DNA of 64,000 bases from Zelopaecilomyces penicillatus (Eukaryota; Ascomycota; Sordariomycetes; Hypocreales; Pseudodiploosporaceae), in the NCBI GenBank assembly GCA_005765155.1, contig VCCP01000007.1, positions 1,071,501-1,135,500 of the forward strand, read 5' to 3'. This document shows, piece after piece, positions 47,080 through 58,970 of the stretch (position 1 is the stretch's first letter; each line of letters begins with the position of its first letter). The notes under the pieces were generated by a model, which saw nothing but the letters and a program-made list of their open reading frames with translations, was not told the DNA's origin and did not search any database. The translations under genes and the position numbers were made by a program.

Positions 47080-47889
47080 TGCCAGCAGCTGGCGAACCGA
47101 TAAGGCGTTTGCAAAGGTTGGAAAGAGTTCAGAGATGGTACGGCAGTTAAACAAGCTACTGGGTGAGAATGCGGTCGAGCTTCGGTGCGCACTGGACAAG
47201 CGGCACCAAGGGGCGTAGAAATCAAGATGGTTCTGCGGACTGGCGCGTAATTTCCATGGGACGTCGATGCAATTGCTGCCCGTGGCAGCCCGAAAACCTT
47301 TGCTAAGCCCCAGCGCTCGAAATCAGAGGCAGTCAGGCTATCATACCAAGAGCAGCGTATCGTGCAGGCAGACGACGGCGCAGTCGCATGTTGGAAGCAT
47401 TCGTTGGAAATTGGAGCTGCATGAGGTCTCAGCTTTCGGTAGGCCAGAGAGGTAGTGAAAGGAACATGGGTGGGTCAGCGACCATCACAACGCCGATGTG
47501 GTGGGGCACACACAGCTACAGCTTCCAGCTTGACATGAAGAAGGCTTTCAAGACTGCCACTCTCTCACAGGCTTCTTCCTATACTACCAATGTCACTGTG
47601 TGACTGGTCGCGCCTGAATTTCACGCAATAGGTGGTTTCAATGCCCTGGTAGGCGAGATCGGCACTCCAGGTTAGATTGGGAAGGAACGCAGCCTCTGGG
47701 AAGATGAAGCCTTCCTGTGTCTGGCTACAGACATCAACAAAGTCAGGGCTCAGTAGGTTACCTACTAGCCTACTAGGTATTCATACCTACCTACTCGACA
47801 CTGCAAGGTGTCAATCCAGAAATCTACCAGGTCTCAACTGCAACACTCCGTCTACCTAGCATGACTATCTAGATATACCTCCACACCCT
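47080..47889. other. Spacer between MED5 start and the dehydrogenase end
   Basis: About 800 bases. A block at 47,755-47,800 repeats TAGGTA, TACCTAC and CTACTAG words in opposed orientation. No gene is supported. Confidence 0.55.
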
Positions 47890-49043
47890 TTACAGGTTGC
47901 CTGTCACACCAGGCTGTATGCCCTCAAGAACCTCCACCAGTTCGTTCCAGAACCGATCAATCAATTCTTCACCATTCTCTCCCTTCATAAGCTTGGGCCA
48001 AATATGTGGCTTGCAGTTAGCCATCCAGTTTCCATGTGTCTCCTCTCCTGCGAACGCCGCTGTCATCAAAGTGCGAGAACCCATCTCAGGCGTGCGACCT
48101 GCAAGGCGGAGCCCAAGCCACATGAGCATGTTAACGGGGAAAAAGTCCCAGCCCCTGAATAGCTGTGTTTGGCAGAAGCCTGGATTCAGGGAGTTGATGG
48201 TGACATGGCCTTTGCCACTCGCATCTGAAAGCGACGCCAGCTTTCGTAGGGCCATGAGCTGCAGAAGTTTGCTGGTAATATATCGCTCCCAAGGATCAAC
48301 TGCATTTTTCTCGTCAAGAGCCTGCATAATAGATTTTGATTTCCTCTCTGGAAATGCGGCCTAACGGCAACAAAAAAGCAAGGAAAACTGTTAGTGAATG
48401 TGTATAAATAAGTGGCACAGGATCACAACTACTCACCAGGAAGGCTCCATCAGAGGAGACGATGACAAGATGCGGCGTGATATTGAACTGCAGCCCTGTG
48501 CGACGCAGAAATGGGAGCAGTAACAGACTCAACAAGACGGTAGATATAACATTGACAGTGAGTTGTAATTCATGGTTCTCTGAGATTTCCCATGTTGTGG
48601 TAAGCACGCTTGCATTGTTGATGACGATGTCGAGCCTCTCTAGCCCGCTGACTCGTGCAGCAAACTCCTTGACACTGTCAAATGAGGCCAGATCCAGCTG
48701 CCATACGTCGACAACACCAGTACGCTTGGTAGATTCTTCAATGTCCTGCTTGGCTTTGACTGCCTTGTCAAGACTGCGGCAGGCGAGAATGACCTTGGCT
48801 GCGTTTAGTTGCACAAAGTGCCGGGCCGCTTCAAGTCCAAGACCTATTTATGAGTTTACAGTCAGCCTTTCTCCTTGACGAGCAGTGAACCCCCCCCCCC
48901 CCTTCAGAAAGGAGCGCAGAGCAGGAGTTGACACTTTTATTACCAACATTGGAGCCTGTTACAATGACGACACGACCAGTACAGTCCTCATCAGGGTAGG
49001 GCAGAGCTATGAACTGATTCCACACCGCTTTCAATAGCGACAT
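47890..49043 (-). CDS. Short-chain dehydrogenase/reductase (retinol-dehydrogenase-like)
   Basis: Three exons on the minus strand: 49043-48944, 48843-48437 and 48360-47890; 325 residues. The Rossmann start is VVIVTGSNVGLGLEAARHF with TGxxxGxG at about residues 29-35; the NNAS motif follows in the fourth strand; the catalytic pair is YITSK (Y-x-x-x-K) preceded by SSDGAF; and NPGF closes the core. The fold is the classical SDR of the retinol-dehydrogenase-12-like fungal group, probably using NADP(H), as RSL follows the second strand (VILACRSLDKA). The substrate is unknown; many fungal members reduce small ketones or lipids. Intron 1 begins GTAATA and contains a C13 tract; intron 2 has a GTGAGT donor. 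It neighbours an AIF-like oxidoreductase, but nothing else suggests a metabolic cluster. Confidence 0.88.
48890..48902 (+). repeat. C13 homopolymer in an intron
   Basis: Thirteen consecutive C bases (G on the transcribed strand) in the first intron of the short-chain dehydrogenase gene, followed by TTC as in the tract at 38-50. Confidence 0.9.
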
Positions 49044-50124
49044 AGTTGTGGTTTTTTGGATCTGCGATTTTCACAACTACCTCGTCAATGGTGGAGCAGT
49101 TTGATTCAGCTAAAGAACTTTTTTTAACGGAAATGGCTAGCAGAAGTAACGTATTGCTGAATAATGTTCGCGCAGCTTCGTGTGACAAGAGATCGTGTTT
49201 TTATGCTTCTTCCAACAAAATCAAGATGAAAAGAGGGGGAGGAACAAGTTAAGCTCCAAGTCGAAGAAGTGCCGGGACGACCAGCTATGGTATGCCAAAG
49301 GCACTCCGAAATAATGCGAAAGCCTTAAAGCTTAGTAGATGCATGGCGGCATGCAATACCATACTAACCTGTAAGTCGACGGGTGGGGAGTGGGATGAAC
49401 CGCACTTCACAGTGTCAAACATGCCGTGTTTGGGATAACTGTATTCTACACCTAATAGCTTGCGGCTGTCGATGTAATAAGCTCTGGGTGACATTGGAGA
49501 TTTGTTGTTGCTTGATGCATCCAGGGCACAGGTGGGATGGTCCGGACGCCATTGAGAAGGCGATGCTTTTATCAGACTGTGTAGTAATGATTACTCTGGC
49601 AAACTAGATGCCCACACGGCATATCACAACCCTGGTCATTGGCTCTTCCTTGCTATCCCTGTAGAAAATGCTAAATTAGGAGCAAATGGAGAAGCGGCGT
49701 CGCATCGGAAGCACCAACCTGCATACGACTCCCGTCTTGGCAGCATGACGATTACTATTGGAGAAGAATTTGACCCGGGGAATATTAACTAGAATTTGAA
49801 TATGTTAATAATATTGATACAGTTTTGACCAATTTGCTCTGCATGTTCAACAAGATAAACAAAGTTCCAATTAATGCCAACTACCTATGTTAAAACTTAT
49901 GCCCGGCGATATTATCCTTCACATAACCCTGCTAAAGCACCAAACTCGAGTGAAGGCCATGCAACCACGGGTTATAACTCATCGCAAAACCAGAAACCCA
50001 AAGGAAAAGAAAAAGGCGACAACAAGAAGGAAAGAATCCTAGAGACTCCACAAGATGCACTACATGGAAGTAATTCACACAACAGTATACCCATCATCCT
50101 CTCGTTTCTGCCAGCCAACCCCTC
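49044..50124. other. Spacer between the dehydrogenase and AIF-like gene
   Basis: About 1.1 kb holding the dehydrogenase promoter and the AIF-like 3' UTR. A 102-codon plus-strand frame at 49874-50182 has no family features and overlaps the AIF-like gene end; I do not support it. Confidence 0.55.
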
Positions 50125-51285
50125 TTACTTCTCGTACGTCTTCAGCATCGTCTTCTTGCCTGCCGCTATTAGGTGGGCGTAATCCGTGCCCAAGAAACGG
50201 CCCTTGATATACCAAATAACAAAGCTGAACATCTTGAAGTTGCCAACCTGCCCGGTAGCACGACTCCTGCCCAGGGTGATTCCGTACATGGCCCTTGTGG
50301 CAGCCTGGAACTCCGGCAACTTCCCGCCGTTGAGGTAGGTCGGTAGCGCCGTGATAAGGTGAACGGTCTGGGCATCCACCGCTGATGCGTTGCTGCCCTC
50401 CAGATTGCCCACGTCACCCAGGACAAAGACATCTGGGTAGCCCTCGGCCTGCAGCGTTGTCGTTTGCTTCAGGTATCCATCACTATCAAGCATTTTGGGC
50501 GGGGCGAAGGAGCTGTTTGGCGTGGCCCCCGTTGTGGGGAGATAGGCCTGTGTGGTGATGGTTCTGGTGGTACCGTTGCGATGGCGGAGTTCCAGGATGG
50601 TGTCTTTGCCTGAGGTAGAAACGGCAGTGACAGTAGTGTCAGGGACAAGCTTCACATTAAGCTTCTCGAGCTCTGTGCTGACTTGTTTCCTGACGCTTTC
50701 TATGACGGGCGCTGCTAAGGGTAGCGAGTCGCTGTAGACAAAAATGACTTCCTTCTTTCCACTCTGCGCATACTCAAAGCCCAACTCGCCCGCTGTCTCC
50801 GAGCCTGTAAGGCCACCTCCAGCAACGACGATGGTCTTGGCCTCTTTAATACTATCCTGCAGATTATGCAGTTTCGTTGTTGTCTCCTCCGTGGTCCTCA
50901 TACCCTTCCAGGGCATGTTGTTCTTGGAAGTTGTGCCAGTTGCAATGACAATTGTGTGATAGGAGACAGTACTGCTGCCGCCCGTGTTCAAAGCAACAAT
51001 GACACTCTTTGTGTCCGGATCAAGACCACTAGCTGTGCCCAAGACAAATTCAAATTTGTCCTTGGGGTAATCCTTAAAGTAAGGCTCGAGGGCGATGGAT
51101 ACTTTCTCGTCTGGTAGTTGGCCCGGAACCACAGCGCGTGGAATGGCGATCGGCCAGTGGAAATGGGTGTTTGGGGCGATCACAACCATCCGATAATCGT
51201 TGCTAGTAAGGACGGTATTTCTCATGAGCTGGCGAATCAAAGGCGTAGCTCCGACGCCGGCTCCAAGGACAACAATGGTCTTCAT
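50125..51285 (-). CDS. AIF/FSP1-like FAD-dependent oxidoreductase
   Basis: A single exon of 386 residues. It starts MKTIVVLGAGVGATPLIRQL with the GxGxxx dinucleotide-binding loop for FAD. A second nucleotide-binding motif, IVVAGGGLTGSETAGELG at about residues 163-180, fits NAD(P)H binding. The FAD-closing motif DVFVLGDVGNL and the helix after it come near the end, followed by a hydrophobic-basic tail (MFSFVIWYIKGRFLG). This arrangement is that of the AIF2/AMID/FSP1 and type II NADH dehydrogenase-related family; yeast and fungal members reduce quinones using NAD(P)H. I cannot tell the physiological acceptor. There is no obvious targeting peptide. The upstream in-frame codons (51,399 onwards) are hydrophobic leader-like sequence without an ATG nearer than MKTIVV. 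Confidence 0.87.
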   Translation of the reverse strand: MKTIVVLGAGVGATPLIRQLMRNTVLTSNDYRMVVIAPNTHFHWPIAIPRAVVPGQLPDEKVSIALEPYFKDYPKDKFEFVLGTASGLDPDTKSVIVALNTGGSSTVSYHTIVIATGTTSKNNMPWKGMRTTEETTTKLHNLQDSIKEAKTIVVAGGGLTGSETAGELGFEYAQSGKKEVIFVYSDSLPLAAPVIESVRKQVSTELEKLNVKLVPDTTVTAVSTSGKDTILELRHRNGTTRTITTQAYLPTTGATPNSSFAPPKMLDSDGYLKQTTTLQAEGYPDVFVLGDVGNLEGSNASAVDAQTVHLITALPTYLNGGKLPEFQAATRAMYGITLGRSRATGQVGNFKMFSFVIWYIKGRFLGTDYAHLIAAGKKTMLKTYEK

Positions 51286-54200
51286 GGTTAGAGACGGGCA
51301 CGATAATTGAATAAGTGAAAATTGACTAGCGATAGCCCTATGTGTGATGTGTGTTGAGTGAATGAACAAGAACAAGCATTGATATAGAGAAACAAACAAA
51401 ATTGGGACTGCCGAAGCTGGCGTATATATAATTCATCAATGCGCAGCCCAAGGAGACAGTAATCGCCCACGGGCTAACTCTGTCATCCTACAAAAAACAC
51501 TTGTGACTTCCCACATCCTCATCCGCAACCAAAAAAAATAAAAAATAGGTTGGCTTTGTCGTAGCCGTAGCGGAACCGCGCGCGCGGCTGATCCGCCATC
51601 AGGGTGAGAGATCATTAATAATGCTGCATCACTTTTGGCCCTGTCCGGTCGGAACAATGGCATAGGCGGAGGGAGATTTCTGACGAATTCAGTGGACGAA
51701 AGACGTGGCAAGACGTGAGTTGAAACCGTAGAAACGGTAAGTAGAACTCCGGCATTCCGGTGCGGACTTCAAAAGCATCCGAGAGCCGGGATGGCGCGAA
51801 CTAATAAAACATGGGGAGCTAGAGGAGCCGCGCGGGACTGCCCACAGTAGCCGAACCGTCTAGCCAATCACCGCTGTTAGCGCTGGCTACCCGTTTCAAG
51901 CGCCCCATGCCTCCTTCCCAAGCTTGTAGATAATTAAAAGCACCTTCCGGACTTCTGGCGGAGTGCAATACAGCACTTGTCATCTGCGTAAATATTTCAT
52001 ATCTTATCCAATTACAGCGCCAGTAGCAATTGTTAATACTCTTGGGGGCGATTATCAAGCAAAGGCCAAGCATCTGTCAATTTCTTCAGCAGCCGCGGTC
52101 GTCATGGCGTTTGTGTCTGCCACAAAGACTCAATCACTCCTACCATTCACCATGCTCTAAACCTCATGATGGTCTACATGAGATGGGACTTGCAACCCAA
52201 TGATTGAGTGACCCTCCCCCTGAGGTCAAGATCTAGTAATATAAGGGTGCAGAGAGTCTGGCCGTTGCTAAGCCTTCACACGCCCTAAATTATACCAAAC
52301 ACAAACAAATACCACATCACAGTTGAACCTCTCAAAAACAAAACAGCCCTTCTTACCCCTTCGGTCCTCAATAATCACTATTACCGGCGATGATGATACA
52401 AAAGTATCGTTGAATTTAGCTATTCGGATCAAATAGCTGGTCTATAACGGCTCGTCGAGAAACGCTGTATACGTGCACCCTCTAAACACTCCTCATTGAC
52501 CTTGGGTGTGGCATCACGTCACGCACAATAGAAATACAATATACACCAAAATGCACTACCTCAACCTCCACGTGAAGAAGACTTCGGCACCATTTCCCCC
52601 GTGCAGTTGACAGGACCAGCCATGACCCATGGGATGCCGAAGCGAATATAACAGTGTGCGGTTGTAAGTGTTTTCGAGCAGAAACCAAGCCCCTATCACG
52701 GTACTCCGCAGGTCGCTTAATTTGCGCTTACCTACAGTGGCTCGAATCGAACAAGGCTGTTCAAAGCAAGCAATGAGAGAGGGGTTGGATGGGAGACGAA
52801 TCATGAAGCCACTGCAGTCATACAGGTTAGCTATGACATGTCGTCACATTCTGCACATGGTCAAACCACCAGCGATGAATCGAGCGATCGACGATGCAGT
52901 CAGAGACTATATTGAAACATTGCTCATGTCGAATGGTTAGCTAAGCCTCTCATCGTTATGTGACGGACAAATGACGAGAAATTGCAATCGCGATGAATAT
53001 AGCAGATGGTGGCTCTCTTCACATCGTCGATATGCTTGAGGTTTAGGTTTGGTCCAACTCAATCTTAAGCGGATCTGCAGATGCGTGATGGAAGGGGCGA
53101 GAGCCGTGGAGGCTCTCGTCCAGAGAATATTGCGACCTTGTGCCCCAGTACATGTAGTGTAGTGTCCCACAAAGAGCTACATGTACAAGTAAGCCGCAGT
53201 GATGACCTAAAGGTTTGCGGTCTGTACACACATAATTTCAAGAATACTTGACTCTGCCAACCGCTCTTCTTGGATTGGATGTCAGGCGGTAAGTGCGTAC
53301 GCTGCTTGTTTCGAGGCGACGATGTTTGTTACGTAGGGAAAAGGGCGTGTGCGAAACACCATACGTGGGCAGATGAGGCAACTCGCCTTGGTGTCGGCAC
53401 ATGCAAGGCAATTAGAGATCGACATAAATGTATCAAGTAAAGAAGATAAGGAGTAAGTTAGGTCATCATAATCATCATCATTCTCATCTTGAACGGTACC
53501 ATGAAGGATATGCCCGTCGGTGGTACAACCAGCGGGCACTCATCGGGACCTTGCGGCTGCATACGCATCTCCAGGGGAAGCTGTAGAAATTCGGAGTACA
53601 TATCGTTCGTAACGCGACACTCGCTAGAATCCTGGCGAGTTTGCATCAACTTCAGTGAGATCGCGAAGAAAGATCATTGAGATTTGGATCGTACATCGCT
53701 GGTTGGTCAAGCAACCCGGATTTAGATGCATGGACAGGGTGTTGCGTAGAAGGGGTGGATAGGTCAAGCCCGAGCGTTAAGGGTCCATTGAATGCATAAC
53801 CAAAGAAAGAGTTCCAGACGGAAGACCCCAAGGATCATTCCCAAGTCTAACCATACCACGACCGGATGGTAGCGAGCCGGAGCCGTTCGAAGCTTGATAC
53901 ATTTAGCATTGAGGATGACGCAGGGTCCTGCATCTTGGGCAGGACGAATGCGGTTTAGATACATAAATTTGAGAGAGGGGGGCGATCACATCTCGAATGG
54001 GGTGCGACAGGTGTGCAAGTGGGATGGCGATTTGCTGAGGCGAGCTGTTGCAAATGGGTGGGCGAAGCCAAGTACCGGCAGCATCAAGATGCAAAATGAT
54101 GCGGCAGCCACAGCGTCAAGCTATGTTGGTGGGCGAAATAATTCCAAGGTTTCTCTGATGGATGGGGACGGCTGGAAACAGAGCGGAACGGTGGTGGGTG

Positions 54201-57054
54201 GAGACGTGACGATGGGAATCAAGACTGTGGCCCATGTCGGCAGCGTTTTCCAGTGTCTTGCAGCGTCATTTCACTCCGTTTTGGAAGGGATGTGGTGTGT
54301 GACATCACCAGTAGCGTCGGTGGCGGGACTGTGACCTCACTCGGGGGCAAGAGCAACGTCACCGTGCGAATATCGGATGGCTGAGCAAGCAAACACCACT
54401 CATGGCTCAATGCATACCTCGCAACCCAGACTTTCTCCTGCAATATTGCTCAAATTCGACGCTACACAGTCAACGCACAGTGTAAATCAAAACTCTGACG
54501 CTGCAATGGCTGCTTCCGTCCCGTCCCCTAATAACTGCCTTGAAAGTATCACAACCACTGCGCGGTGGCCCGTGAGGGGCAGACGATCCGACTTGAACGA
54601 GAGCATGCGAGGGAAGTTACTAGGTGTCAAGGGTTACTTCTCTGTGACTGAGAAGCAGAGGTGACGTGCTTGTCAACACACACATGCCGCTCAGGCTGGG
54701 CGTTTTCGGTTTACTACAGGTGGGTTGAAAGCCATTTGGTGTCGGAATGAGAAATTCTCGTCAGAACCCATCAACCACGCCTGTGAGCGTTTCTAACGTT
54801 ACGACTCCTCATGGCACGTTTCAAAACTTTGAAATGTGGCACTTACATGGAGGCTGAACAAGGTCGTGGTCTAGAAGCCGGGTGTTAATGGAAAATAATG
54901 GAGTTTTGCATGGACAACTGGTCTTGGGATCGGAAATTTGGCTCATCATCATGGGAAAGAATCGCAAAGCAGACACAACCCATACCTGGGGTTAGCCGTT
55001 TTGGAGCCTTCCCGGCAGCACCGCTTAGCTTGAGCAGCCCCATTCTCCTGTACACTCAACGGTTGGCTGGCTATTGGAGGCTTGTTTACCTGAAGCGGAA
55101 AGCCCGCAAGAGTCTGTCCCTTGTTCTTCGAGGCCCCGCTGCGCGCGCACCAAGGCAGACCGCCCGCTTGTCTTGCATCGCAATCATCGACGTTGGGCCA
55201 ATGACATCATGTACAAAGACGCCATAGCCCCCCCGTCAAGCCTCTAATTAGAACCTGGGCCTAGATTGTGACTGCGTGGGTCCTTGTGTGGTGGTACTCG
55301 TAAAGGCGAGAGTGTTGGGAGGCTGCAAGCTTGCAAACTTGCACGCGATCTCACACGCTGGAGCTTTGGGTTGGCGCCAGTCATGTAAGAGCGCGGTCTC
55401 GAACCTTTGATCAACCCACGATTTCGCCCGACTCAGTTGCTCATTTGTCTCGCTGCCAGCCCGCGCATCTTGGTTGCCGTCTTCCCCTTTAGGAGGAACG
55501 GCGCATGAAAGATTGATTCGTGTCTCTGCAAGTGCTGTCGGACAAACAGTGCCCCTCACTGTGCATGTTCAAATGCACGCTATGGGATCTACCCAAGGAA
55601 CGACGTTTGAAAAAAGACGACTTTTTTCTGGGCCCATGGCAAGGTCGTGGCGGAAGGGTGTACACCCACAACTAGATCAAAAGGGTCCTACCGTAATACG
55701 GATGAGATAACACTTGGGAAGCTTCCCTAAGGCTTATCATTTAGCATATGACTATTGTAGCTGCTCAATCGTTGTACGAATTTGGTTGGCTATTGAACTC
55801 TACGTAGCATTACAGACATTATTGTAAATGGGCTTAGGGCGAACGAGGACCCTGAATTTCGACCGACACTTGGAGTCGCAAGCCGAGACCCTCCAGTCGT
55901 CATCAGTGTTTGTTACGTTGATGTGGGTCACGAGCATTGAGCACCGAGAGCGGAGGTGGCAGGGGATGCGGCTTTAGCTTTGGCCAAAGTACGCCATCCG
56001 GCATACACTGGCGGTGACTGCCCTGGAAGCCCATGCCGATCAGCATCCCAGATTTGCCCCAGGATTGAGGGCAATGTCAGATTGAATGATGAAGATGACG
56101 ATGGAAAAAAAAGTGCATGGGGCTGGCCAGGAGGGCTGCACAGTTCCTCACCTGGGGACCGAGTTTTGGCAGACCGCCCAATGAGACAAGATGAGCAGTT
56201 GAGGGTTCAAAGGCAAGCACTCTGTATTAGGCTGCCAGGTAATTAACTATTAGCTCCCAGCTCTCCTGTCACGCCATGCCCGTACTGGCCTGTCCTCGTT
56301 ATCCAGCCCTTCCGACGGTTGTGCCAGGCAGACATTTGTGAGCGGATCGCAAGCTAATGGTTCCTACATACGGACAACAGATAAAGAATTTAGACAGGTA
56401 CCTAATCAAAAGATAGTTGCTCAGAGAAGGCAGTAGTCAGATTTTCTACAAACACAGACAGCGAAAGCAACGGGGGCCTCGTACATACGTGGTCTTGGTG
56501 CGGATTGCAGAAGAAATGAGGGGAAGGAAAGGGTGGACTCTGTGATACAGGCAGCCTACAGGCAGGCAGGAAGGGGTGGACGATGCTAGCGCTCCTCACC
56601 CCCACACCTTCACACACCCCGGGAAAATGCATGCCAAAGATACAGGTACGTGTAAGGACACTCGAGGCACACGAAGAGGTACCCAGGTGTACTGCGGCAG
56701 GTACGTACGGAAGGTACATTTGCCGACTCTCCACAGTAGGGGTTTGGACGCTGCAACACGCACCCCTCTCTCGTTTACCCACTCCCCAGGGCCCTGATTT
56801 ATAAAGACCCTGAATTCGCTCTCCGTCCTCCTCCGCCCGCCACGCACTCCTAAACAAACCAAGCTATACTCTCAGCCTCTACTCTCTCGCAACTTTTGTG
56901 TTACTACCCTATCTAAGTTCAACATACGTCTTAAAAAAGAGTGACTCAACAATCACCAGCACGCAAATATTGCCCACACGCATCACTGGTGTCCCTCCTC
57001 TTGATAAACCTTACCACCACACAAGTCACGCGCTCCGTTGTGCTCTCATCCACA
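51286..57054. other. 5.8-kb gene-poor region
   Basis: Between the AIF-like gene and the 70-residue protein gene I find no credible gene. Open frames such as 53,894-54,334 and 55,956-56,246 lack motifs and splice continuity. A TATA box (56,800) and a TGACTCA element (56,942-56,948) lie at the right end and serve the downstream small gene. A promoter-like segment also occurs at 52,230-52,370 without a following frame. Confidence 0.5.
56800..56805 (+). promoter_or_regulatory. TATA box of the 70-residue protein gene
   Basis: TATAAA within GATTTATAAAGAC, 250 bp upstream of the ATG at 57055. The intervening leader is CT- and CA-rich, as expected for a strongly expressed fungal mRNA with a 5' UTR of roughly 200 bases. 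Confidence 0.5.
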
Positions 57055-57267
57055 ATGCCTGGCAGACAAGACACCTTCTCTACCTCCATTCCAACTTCGC
57101 CTCCTCCTCCCCAGAGTCTTACGAGCTACTCCCGCTTCATCCACGACCACACCAAGCGACAGATGCAAGCATCGGGTGGCGCAACCGGTCCTTCCAGCTC
57201 TGGTAGAAACAGCAATTCCTCAGCTAGCAGTACCATGACCAACGGTATCAGCAGCCCTACCGACTAA
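57055..57267 (+). CDS. Small Ser/Pro-rich protein of unknown function
   Basis: A single open frame of 70 residues. I do not recognise a named family, although the central SLTSYSRFIHDHTKRQM stretch looks like a motif I have seen in small hypothetical proteins of ascomycetes; I cannot confirm this. The N-terminus is STSIPTSPPPPQSL and the C-terminus is Ser/Gly/Asn-rich (SSSGRNSNSSASSTM), both probably disordered. There is no signal peptide, membrane span or cysteine. The ATG sits in a CACAATG context. A TATA box and a long pyrimidine-rich leader with a TGACTCA element precede it, which supports a real, inducible gene. It has a 5.8-kb empty upstream region. Confidence 0.65.
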   Translation: MPGRQDTFSTSIPTSPPPPQSLTSYSRFIHDHTKRQMQASGGATGPSSSGRNSNSSASSTMTNGISSPTD

Positions 57268-58046
57268 ATGCCAGTTTCCACCCTGGGGAATAATCATTAA
57301 CGTCACTTCATTGCTTTCACCAACAAAGCATTATGACAGTTGTCAACATTTAATGAGCAGGGCCTATACCCGCCAATGTGATATTACTGCAATACTTTCG
57401 TGTCGTGTAGGCGACGCTGCCGCGGAGATGATCGTTGGTTTGGTCGAGCCATTGCGTCATCTCTGCATAGCATTTGTACGATTTCTTCTCTTTTTTTTTT
57501 TGTGTGTGAGAAGTGCATGGTGTCATACTTTGCATGGGCAGCTGAGGCTGGGGAGAGTACTGCGGCTTCAAACAGGGATTGAGGAATATGACGCAAAACT
57601 CTCACCAACTGTCTTCTCATATTCGTACTGTTTTGGTACGGCATTTGTAAGGCGTTCAGGTATGATGGTATCATGATGGGCCCTCAGGGACAGGGTATAA
57701 AGGCAACATAGCATGGCTGGGGTTATCTTTATTTCTTGTTTTTTTAGCACAATTATATCTTGAATAATGAAACACAAGATAAACGCAACTATTTTACAAT
57801 ATCATTGCTGTGTAGAGTATGTTTGGAGCTTTTCTAGCCACATGTCTCGGCGCGATCATTACTATGTGTGACAAGTTAGAAACAAGTTGCAATGTTGTGG
57901 TGATTATTTCAACGATAGTTTAATGAGATATACTGACCATCATTATTATCATTGTTCTTTTCAGTTTGGCCAAGAAAATATTCATAACATTAAGCGCTCA
58001 AAAGTCTCACCACACTGAATGTGATATTTGCTCATCTATCAACCCA
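57268..58046. other. Convergent region downstream of the small gene and YJU2
   Basis: About 780 bases with two 3' UTRs, several T-rich tracts (near 57,490 and 57,735) and no supported gene. Confidence 0.55.
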
Positions 58047-58970
58047 TTATACCAGGGACGGCTTTTTTTTTATTCCCAAAAGAGCAGAATGATCCTTTTT
58101 TTTCTTCACGACTCGCTTGAATGTTGGTGGTGGCATAGCTATAGCATCTGCGGATTTCGTACATACCGCACTGTCGTTGCTGTCTGATGTCACAGACCCG
58201 TTGCTCTGTGCGCCACCGCTTAACTCATCGTCCGCGTGATTGTGCTGGGCCGATGACCGCCATTTGGCGTTCGCGAATGCTTGTTTGGCTGCCTCATCAT
58301 CCTCTCGCTCTTGTCGCTCTCTTTCCTGATCCTCGGAACGCACAATGACGTCCGAGAAGTCAGTACCTTCTTTCTCCGATCGGTGTATTCTTGCGTTCCT
58401 CTGTCTGATCTCATCCAACGCGTCAGCTGCGGCCATTTCAAGCCTGGCGTCTGCATTCTTGGCCTCGAGATCTTCCATCGCATTACGCTCCTCTTCTCCC
58501 GCTGCCTCAGCCTCCTCCATTTCCAATCTATCCAGCTTCTCTTCAAGAGATTCGTTCGCTCGCTCACGGTTCCTCCACGGCTCCATCGACCGCATGGCAC
58601 CCTTGACCATTGCATAATCCGTGTTCTTGGGGTCTGTCCGAAATATGATTTCCGCGCTGCATCTAGTGCATTTTATGTGGAAATGAAGGATCTGAATGCC
58701 CAGATATCTTTCTTCTAGCCGCGTTTCTTTCCTCGAGTTGAACTTTCGGCCCCTATAGATATACTCTCCACAAGTGAGGCACTTCATTGGGAATGGCGCC
58801 ATGAGTCGCACGGTCTGAATACGCGGCCCGGTCTGCTTAGGGCCTCTGCGACGGGCGATATCATTAGGATCAAAGTCTGGGGGGTAGTATTTCTAAGCAA
58901 TGTTAGCTCTTGCCATGTCGCGATTCCCATATGCAGTTCATCATACCTGAAGGACTTTGCGTTCAGACAT
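58047..58970 (-). CDS. YJU2: Splicing factor Yju2/Cwc16 (CCDC94-type)
   Basis: Two exons on the minus strand, 58970-58947 and 58892-58047; the first encodes only MSERKVLQ and the 54-bp intron is GTATGA...CTTAG. The product is 289 residues. KYYPPDFDP opens the conserved domain, followed by RLMAPFPMKCLTCGEYIYRG and IKCTRCSAEIIFRTDP with the zinc-binding CxxC pairs, and NTDYAMVKGA. These residues define the CCDC94/Yju2 branch rather than CCDC130/Saf4. The C-terminal half is acidic and helical and ends in basic VKKKKDHSALLGIKKKP. Family knowledge: Yju2 joins the Prp19-containing spliceosome and promotes the first transesterification with Prp2/Cwc25. It is divergent from KIN17. The first exon is short enough to be missed by gene finders. 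Confidence 0.93.

Noticed and set aside
47080..47199. Longer MED5 N-terminus from 47199
   Set aside because: The codon there is TTG, and the open frame upstream reaches a stop with no ATG; the Met at 47079 fits the family.
49874..50182. 102-codon plus-strand frame
   Set aside because: It is Lys/Asn-rich leader-like sequence overlapping the end of the AIF-like gene on the other strand, without motif.
47890..51285. Small metabolic gene cluster (dehydrogenase plus AIF-like oxidoreductase)
   Set aside because: Two oxidoreductases next to each other are not enough; there is no synthase, transporter or regulator in this stretch and the flanking genes are housekeeping.
53894..54334. 146-codon plus-strand frame in the gene-poor region
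   Set aside because: No motif, no splice continuity and a low-complexity, Gly-rich sequence; I judge it non-coding, though transcript data could change that.
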